64,000 nt of DNA from Lunularia cruciata. Taxonomy: Eukaryota > Streptophyta > Marchantiopsida > Lunulariales > Lunulariaceae. A model generated the notes under the pieces. The model was not told where the DNA came from. It was given only the letters and a program-made list of their open reading frames with translations, and searched no databases. The DNA lies in the NCBI GenBank assembly GCA_948567375.1, contig OX419755.1, forward strand, positions 82,974,218-83,038,217, in the 5' to 3' direction. The stretch's first letter is position 1; each line of letters opens with the position of its first letter. The position numbers and the translations under genes are program-made. Below, one piece after another: positions 56,811-64,000 of this stretch.

Positions 56811-59049
56811 TTCAAAGCTCTATTGCTCTATCATCAAGCTAATTCTAACTTGTACTCTAAGCTTCCTCTAATATGTACTTCAGCCTTCAACCAATTTGTA
56901 CTCCAAGTGGAGTAATTCAATGTCTTCTTGATGTGGAAAACTTTGTGCAACTCAGATGGAAATAAAACTTTCTTTGTGACTTAGATTCAAGCATTATAGA
57001 ATTTGATTCAAAGCCTATATGATAAGCTTTCCAATGATGTGAAATAAGCCACAATCTAATCACTACAACTCCCATGACAAGCTCTCAAACTTGGCTACTT
57101 TTTTCATTCCACCCTATATAATTTCCACCCTAATTTCAAAATCCAAATCTAGGGTTTGCTCATAGTTCTTTGTAACTTTCCCCAAATTTCCAGACCAAAG
57201 GTACACTTAATCCTCCAAAACACTCCAAAAACCTAATCTCCAATCATAGTCACAGAAATAAGAGAATTGACACTCAATCATGATAAAAGATTGAAATGCT
57301 CTATCAAGCTTACAATAATATTTTCAATAGAGTTTATTGCATTAGCTCTCACTCTTCATGGACCAAATTTCAACCAAATGTTTCACAATAGCTGGTTGTG
57401 CTCTTTTCTAAACCTATGCAAAATTTAATAACCTAATCTAACCCCAAATCCTAAATATGGATCAATTCTTAAATTGGGCTAACTTGTGAACTCTATAGAC
57501 CCAAATATGCTTAATCCAGGACCCTAAATTCTCTATTTGAGGAATCTACATGAAACCTTTGCATAGAGGTGCAAGCTCTAACCACCAACAATATTGGAAA
57601 TTTTCATAAGGTGATTTGCACCATAACTTTAGGGATGACCAAAATTGCAAACTTGATTAACATATCATCTTCAACACCTCACTTTGTCGTGCGTATATAC
57701 ATCGCTACACAACATACATTGCTGTCAACATTATACACTATAGAAGCTCAACTCACACATAAGTCATACATAGACTCTAAAGTGCAACAATGATCAGATT
57801 GCTTACCACTCTCAACTCAACTCAGATCAGTACTTGATCTGTCATTCTATAAACTGCCAACAGTTGGGCACTGATTATAGTCAAGCCACACCCACTCAAG
57901 CATAGAGAATCTAGGGGACGCTTGCCGGCCTCTGTCCACCATAGCCAGGAACTCGAAGGCTCAACATCAGAGAAGTGAGCTCTTTGGAGCTCACTTCAAA
58001 ACTATACCCCCTGGACTTGAGCTAGCCTTGAAACCCTAACGGTCCCGCTGACGGCACACTTGATGGTGCAAACGGTGCAAAGTGACGATGGGCCCCACCA
58101 TGAAGTCAGTACCCCAAACATGAAATCTGACCGTTGGAAAGTAGTCTCTGAGAAATTGCTGAAATAACTCTAACTACTATCACTGGAACTCAAGTGTCCG
58201 AGCATCTAGATGCGGCACTACAAATGGCAACTATCTCCACTTGTGGTCTTCTCTCCTCAAATACCCTCCACTCATTACTTTGATGGTAAAAAAATCCAAA
58301 CTTCTCTCCTTGCAATCCAATCCCTTGCACCATTTTATTATTTAGTTTCTTCATTTTTTGACAAATGGACCTCACAACTTCACCTTGAAGCACATGAGAA
58401 AAATTGAATCATTCTCCATCTACAAGAGCACACAAATTGTCAAGTCCCAAACTCACTTGTAAATAAGCATTGGAAGGACAACAAGATTTGGGTTTTCCAT
58501 CATTGACTTTGTGAACACCGTCCCAAAATGTGCCACCATCCAATCTAGTAAGCCATCATTGTAGAATTTGAAACCTGATGAGAAAAGGATTCAAGTGTGG
58601 CAGATCATGAGCATGGGACATCTCTTGCTTAAGTGCTTCCTCCCACACTATAACGCTTGCTCTCTGTTACAACTCTCACTCCCTACGTCCTCCTCTCGCT
58701 TGAGACTCAAACTTAAAACACACAACTTTCTCTCAAATCTCCACCACCTATATACACAAGAGGCTTCAAAGAGAACAAGACCATAATCTATATTGGCCAA
58801 TATGGATGGCATACATGTACATAGATTGCTTACATGATAATAGCTAAACCGTGGGATTTGTTATACAACCTACTCCATCTTTACGTAGATAAACCACACT
58901 AGTTTACTTTTTCATGGGTTACACAAACCAAAACATGATAACATCAACCAAATTAATTTTGCAATCTATTAGAGCATAATAATGCAAATGCTTGTACAAG
59001 GTATCCTTGATGGCTTGGATACAACTATAATGTCTTTTGATTAAACTTA
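56811..59049. other. No gene seen
   Basis: Unassigned DNA inside block B. A perfect 11-bp inverted repeat with a 4-base loop (GAAGTGAGCTC, 57972-57997) is the only structure noted. Confidence 0.5.
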
Positions 59050-60358
59050 TACAAGTCACAAATTGCAAGGTATTTCAGAGCCAAGAGTAAAGAGTAAGGG
59101 AGCTCAAATTCCACAATCTAAATTGCACTTTCACTCACACAAGAAGAGGAGCAATATCAAGAAGAGGAGCAAAGAGCAAGGGTAAGGGGGAGCTTGGATT
59201 CCATTGCCAAATTTGCATTCACATTGCAATCCCAAGGTCAATTGAGGGTAGATTGAGAAGAGGAGCAAAGAGCAAGGAGAACTCACAAGGAACATTAGAA
59301 CGGGGAGCTCGCAAAAGAACACACGGTCTATAGAGAAGAGGAGCAAAGAGCAAGAGGAGTTTTCAAGGGAACACAAGAAAGGAGATGCGTTATGAACCAA
59401 AGCAAGTATGGTGGTGATGTTAGGTTTGCAAGTTGGATTAGCTTTAGCTCTCTTCTTAATGAATGTAATTAGAAGGAATTAAATTGAAAATCAGGCCATG
59501 AGATCAATTCAAAATCAGGCAATGTTGTGAAAGTACTACTTACAAATTGTTGTAGGATATACACTCCCCTTATAACTTTATGGGTCATGATTTCAAATCC
59601 CCATATAATTTTTATGGGTATCGCTATGGGTACTTGTAAAGCACTTTTTGATCTTGGGTTTTACTATCCATACAAGTTATATTGATTACCCATAAAATTT
59701 TTTTATGAAATCTTATGGGTACTCATAAATATTATATTTGAAAACCCCTATATCATGCTTCTTACTCCTTGCGCAATCTCAATTTTAGATTTGTTTAATT
59801 TTAGAAAGGATCAGACATAAGAAACTTGGATACTAATTTCTTAGTTTTGTCTCTCGGGATGAAATCTAAATTCAAAGATACCCGCACAATGAGGCAGAGT
59901 ATTTCGTGAACTTGAACCCGTTTAGCGTGAAGGATCAACTTTGTCCTTCAACAAGAAGGTAAGTGGGGATAATCTTCGCAAAACAATCAACCTTGGTAAT
60001 TTATGATCAAATTTGTCGTTCCACAAGCGCAGGGATGTTTTCTAACCAATTAGGACTTGCAGTGGATTCTGTGTCGCTTTCTTGTGTGCAAAGTAATCAT
60101 TTGGTACTGTCGTGAAGTCCACGAATCAATCCGTTAAAGAGCACGGCCAAGTTATCGAACTCAAACTCGAACGTCATGTTTATACGTCCGCGGCATCAAG
60201 ATGCTGCGATTCCAACGGTGTCTAGGACCCCTCGGAAAAGTTATCTGGACAGTCGCCCTCGCCTCGACTACTCGGGGTAGAAAGTATAGATGTGCTCTCG
60301 TCCATCCTACAGTATTGCCGCGGCATCTACTTATTCTACATTATGGTCCAGAATCAAT

Positions 60359-60554
60359 GGAGCCGCCAGGTTGACACCTCTTTTTGTTAGGGTGACATTT
60401 CTCTTCACATTGCAGGACTCTGATTGGTTTTACCAATACAAACAATCTTGGTTTTAATTCGAATGGTCTTGTTTTGCGAATTGTAATTAAATCAGAACCT
60501 TCTGATTTGGAAGGATATCACCCTAACAAAAACAGGTGTCAATCTAACGGCTCC
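60359..60554. mobile_element. Mutator-like MITE (196 bp)
   Basis: Terminal inverted repeats start GGAGCCG on both ends and match over about 39 bp with five differences (shared TTGACACCT and TTTTTGTTAGGGTGA). The flanks are CAGAATCAAT (60349-60358) and CAGATCAAT (60555-60563), a 9-10-bp target duplication differing by one base. The duplication length is typical of Mutator-like elements. There is no coding capacity, so it would need a transposase in trans. Confidence 0.82.
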
Positions 60555-62009
60555 CAGATCAATAGAGGACCATTTGGCCTCCTATTGACGCAGTTACCCG
60601 TCAAACTGGCTAGAATCTTCTGTGCACATTGATTAGACACCACTATGCGTCTCCAAGTCGGTATGGGAAAGATTGTGCACCTCAAAGCGTGGTACCAAGA
60701 CAGAGTGGCGGACTGTTGAAGGACAGCACCCAGATTGACATCTTCATTTACACCTGGGAACCGAGATGCCACCGACCTCGATACCAGAGAGAACTATTAA
60801 CTTCTACGTCGTGCGGATCTTTTTGCAAATCTGTGTTGTAGGACAGTCGGAAAGGAACTTCCCCGGGAAGTAGAGAGTGTATGTAACCGTCCAACCCGTT
60901 ATGCAGACGCAAACTTCATTAGTACTTGCGCTTGAACTGGAATTAAGCGACACTGGTTTCTTCCCTAGATTGACAGTAATGCAAGATAAAAACTGACACG
61001 GAGCCAACTCCGAAAGAATATTGCACAGTCCCGATTCACAGATGCTAGGGACTTAGCCTGAGCGAAATTGATTACAAAGACATGTAAGAATTGACGCTTG
61101 TAAACTTGTACCTTCCTCACTCTAAATAAAAATAAAATAAATAAAGCACATGTTTAGAGAATCGACTAAGAAAGCGAGAGCTAGTTAGTCATCACTCGAT
61201 TAATCCTCTACCGGATTCCGCAGTTGCGGAAGTCCCCGGGCTGGTCATGGGATGAATAATATATTGCAGTCCCCATCATAAACAATTTCCTCACACTGTA
61301 CACTCGTTAACCAAAATATTTCACTTTGCAGGCAGATTTCTTTACGAGAATCGATGTGACGGATCAGGGGTCCATGGCGCCTTCAGACTCTCTCACAAGC
61401 ACCTTGAACCCCACACAGGCGAGGTTTCTCGAACACAGACAGAAATTTCCTTAGTCCCGTGTGCTGGAAAGGATGACTGAAATCAAAGTAAACAATCTCT
61501 GCACTTGTCTTAGAGCAGTTTCTTATACATAGATATGAATGGCCACAGCTTGGTACGGGGAACAATTTCTAGGAGACACCCTTGTTAACTACTTTTGATA
61601 CACATGGAAGTGATGATTGTCACGTCCTCGCCACCACAAAGATTAGATTGAAATTACTGTCATCCCTCAGGTTTTGTACAAAGCACTGACAAAGTTACAA
61701 GAATGTGAATATGTGTCACAATATTTTCCTCCATATCAATGCGTCTCATCATACAATTGACCCAATTATTGCTGAGGGAAATCAACAGATTTTGGCTTTC
61801 CAGAAGTATATGACTTGACCACGACAATACTTTTATATTGTAGAGAAGAACTTCAGCTTACAGATAAGGGGTAGACGAGGCCTCACCGCGTCTTTTGGAC
61901 TAGGCCGCAACGCAATCTTAATTACTGATCAGTTTACCTATATTACTCATATTTGTTTCTGCAGCTTTAAGACTCTTACTAGGATGTGTAACATGTGAGT
62001 CAATATGTA
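60555..62009. other. Low-copy DNA, no gene assigned
   Basis: Balanced composition like 26-41 kb. Short open frames only (for example 60804-61007 minus). I recognise no domains. Confidence 0.5.
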
Positions 62010-62095
62010 AGGACACCCTAAGACCCCATCAAGCCATACAAGGGTGAGACAAAATAGGTAAAACGGGCCTAAGCAAGTAGATTTGAGAAATCTGC
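62010..62095 (+). repeat. Island repeat family, copy 6
   Basis: AGACCCCATCAAGCCATACAAGG, read as AGACCCCATC then AAGCCATACAAGG, followed by ACAAAATAGGTAAAACGGG and GAGAAATCTG. This parallels 28920-28995, including the downstream GAGAAATCTG. It abuts the 3' end of the LINE-like element. Confidence 0.6.
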
Positions 62096-64000
62096 AGTAC
62101 AGCACCCGCGGTATCCGAGAGCTATGCAAGTCATACTGTCTACAAACAATTGGAGCATCCAAAGAAATATCACCAAGTGTTATTGCTTTCCTATGGATTG
62201 CACCAGCCACTGCACTCTGTAAAGAAATGGGCACGCTGTCTAAATATACTACAAAATATGAGTGAGAGTGGTACCCTGGTGCCTAACATGATAAGCTCTC
62301 TCTCACTCCTTGACAAATGTGTCAAAGCCGTGTCTATTGTTCCATAACTCCAAGGCTAGAGGAACAAAGAGGTGACCCCGTGCATACTCCTATACTTGGA
62401 GACCTTGCGAACTGCTGCTACACTCGTCACCCATCCCAAGGGATAGCTAATCACTCCTCCAAAATTGTATCACACATTGGCTCCATAACCACGACATCCA
62501 CTATTGTCACATGATCATCTTGGACTAAATATAAGTCTACCCTAACATGTGTTGTCGTCTGCAAAGCATACAAATGCTCCCCCCAAGCCAAGTATCCACT
62601 CTCTCATACCATAGCGCAAACACTTTGTTCCTAATATCATCATGGGTAGTTATCCTTTGTCCTCCAAAAGGACAACGTGTCATATGGACCGCTGCTGCAT
62701 CTAGTATACAACCACATTCACAAGTGAGTAACGATGATATAGATGGGTGGACCAAACCTAGGCAAAACCTCATCATTGTAGAGAAAGTAGTTAGTGAGAG
62801 TTGGAATGCCCTAATGCATGATCAAGCTAGGATCCAAGAGCCTGCACCCTTGTTGGAGCAAGAGCAAAGACATGCTCTAGTAGCTTGAGGAATGGACAAG
62901 TCAACTAAGAGAGAATGTAGCATATGCTGACATTATCACTCCATCAAGGAAGATTGCAAACCTCTAGTCTAGTCTGACGATAATGAAGCAAAAGATGCAA
63001 GGTCCTCATGTGCTTGTGAGGATAGACTATCTCTTCTCTGCCACAACAAAATCTAGAGAGAAAAGGATCCCTCTTCCACCTCTATCACATAGTCTCCAAA
63101 ATTAGCCTATCAACAACCAAGAAATGAGAGGAAAGCAAGGGTGCCGAGAGAGCCCAACTACCCAAAAATGCTAAAAGAGCCATCTTCTCCATGGATAGCA
63201 AGCCAATCCCTCCACACAAGATTGATAGAGATGCTTGTCTATGTGCCAAATCCCTGTCACCCACTCAAATTTCCTTGGTCTAATAATATCATCAAAGACT
63301 CCCATAATCCTCCTATCAAACTCTCATACATGATAGGAAGGTCAAGGAGTGGGGAGCTATGCAGAGTAGGTAATTTGGTCAGTAAGCAATACTAGAGGAG
63401 AGTATACCAAATGCCACCTGCATATCTCCTATTAAAGGAAGGTCATCCACATGGAGAATATGTTTTGCAAGGGTAACATCTAAGAAGTATGTGACAAAAA
63501 CCTCGGATCCTATTGGCACTCCAAGAACATGTAGTCCATATGTTGATGTGATACATCCCTTTGGAAGCTCAAGGTGTGGAGGGATACCTAAAGGAGAACA
63601 TGCCTTGCACTTTGACACCTTGACTCTCAAGCCTACTAGATGTAGCACGGTAGTCAAGTGGTCAAAGGCTTGCCTAATTTGATTTACAGGGCCATGATGT
63701 GTGTATCATCTACCAAGGAGGGAAATACACAACTTGGCATGGCCAAAGTAGTAGATAAGAGAGCTCTAAAGTGAGCCATGGCAAATAAGGTTCCCCCTAA
63801 AGGATCTCCTTGATGTGTATCAACAATTGAATCCAATACGGTGACTCCCTCTTATGAACAAAAATGCTAGGAATAAAGGGAAGCAAGAGAGCCATAAAAA
63901 GACCACACAAAAGAAATAAGACTCACCAAGGATCCACCAACCTCCATAAGCTCTTTAAAGATGAATGTTGTGAGATGTTATTAAAAGCATTCTCAACATC
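62096..64000 (-). pseudogene. Non-LTR retrotransposon (LINE-like): RT end, zinc motif and possible C-terminal nuclease; continues beyond window
   Basis: Read right to left. DVENAFNNI near 63990, then HQGDPLGG (62-codon shift in another frame), then the RT catalytic box as LVDDTHIMA near 63695, with the usual first Ala changed to Val. Then GLRVKVSKCKACSPLGIP and GLHVLGVPIGSEVF (63379-63657), a block typical of the thumb-side region of some LINE reverse transcriptases. Downstream lies a cysteine/histidine motif, CECGCILDAAAVHMTRCPFGGQR split over 62537-62776. A DDHVTIVDVVVMEP stretch then KYRSMHG follow near 62510-62380, resembling a PD-(D/E)XK nuclease core. Many stops and shifts. The clade is uncertain (Utopia/R4-like is my best guess). 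Confidence 0.7.

Larger units (their letters stand above)
53440..59760 (-). mobile_element. PIF/Harbinger-related block B
   Basis: It is colinear with block A over its left part (53640-53830), transposase remnant (55594-56450) and right part (59050-59760: AAATTGCAAGGTATT, repeated GAGGAGCAAAGAGCAAG, GAACCAAAGCAAG, TTTTTGATCTTGGGTTTTAC, ending near TTTGAAAACCCCT). About 2.5 kb (56.8-59.0 kb) has no counterpart in block A, while the transposase centre is missing. It is therefore a rearranged relative, not a simple duplicate. Confidence 0.55.

Overview
This is plant nuclear DNA. The only gene that looks intact is a plastid starch synthase with many short introns on the minus strand (29605-36411). 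Most of the rest is transposable-element debris of types common in land plants: Ty3/gypsy chromodomain retrotransposons primed by initiator tRNA-Met, PIF/Harbinger transposases, a LINE-type element and short inverted-repeat elements. The short introns (roughly 120-870 bp) would suit a small-intron land plant, but I cannot name the species from sequence alone. There are no bacterial genes, rRNA genes, convincing tRNA genes or CRISPR arrays.

Layout. 1-10323 holds two nested relatives of one Ty3/gypsy family. A plus-strand element runs off the left edge and ends at its 3' LTR (9589-10323). Its integrase gene is interrupted by a complete minus-strand sister copy (2147-8766) with both LTRs, primer-binding site and polypurine tract. 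A solo LTR of the family lies at 10926-11671 and a much older one at 21439-22044. 11821-17446 is a second, complete minus-strand chromodomain gypsy element with a perfect 5-bp target duplication (GTGAG). Its LTRs carry dense heat-shock-element-like arrays just upstream of a TATA box. 17447-26110 is AT-rich decayed DNA: an unknown coding remnant, tandem and inverted repeats, and a very old gypsy pol fossil (23450-26110).

26111-41750 is a more complex, low-copy island containing the starch synthase gene. It is peppered with a short interspersed or fold-back repeat family that recurs near 47.6 kb and 62.0 kb. 41750-59760 is dominated by decayed PIF/Harbinger DNA: a plus-strand fragment, two related minus-strand blocks (about 43.4-46.8 and 53.4-59.8 kb), a possible accessory ORF, and a broken FCP1/NIF-type phosphatase domain (51129-51705). 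60359-60554 is a Mutator-like MITE. The right end (about 62150 to the edge) is a broken non-LTR retrotransposon on the minus strand.

Functionally, the starch synthase is the one host gene I can read through. Its exon phases close consistently over 639 codons and it keeps the KVGGLGD motif and the EPCGLTQ segment. The transposon genes are nearly all pseudogenes. Many of their stop codons fit C-to-T or G-to-A changes of CGA, CAG or TGG codons, as expected for methylated, silenced elements. All coordinates and splice sites were read by eye; no database search or alignment program was available.
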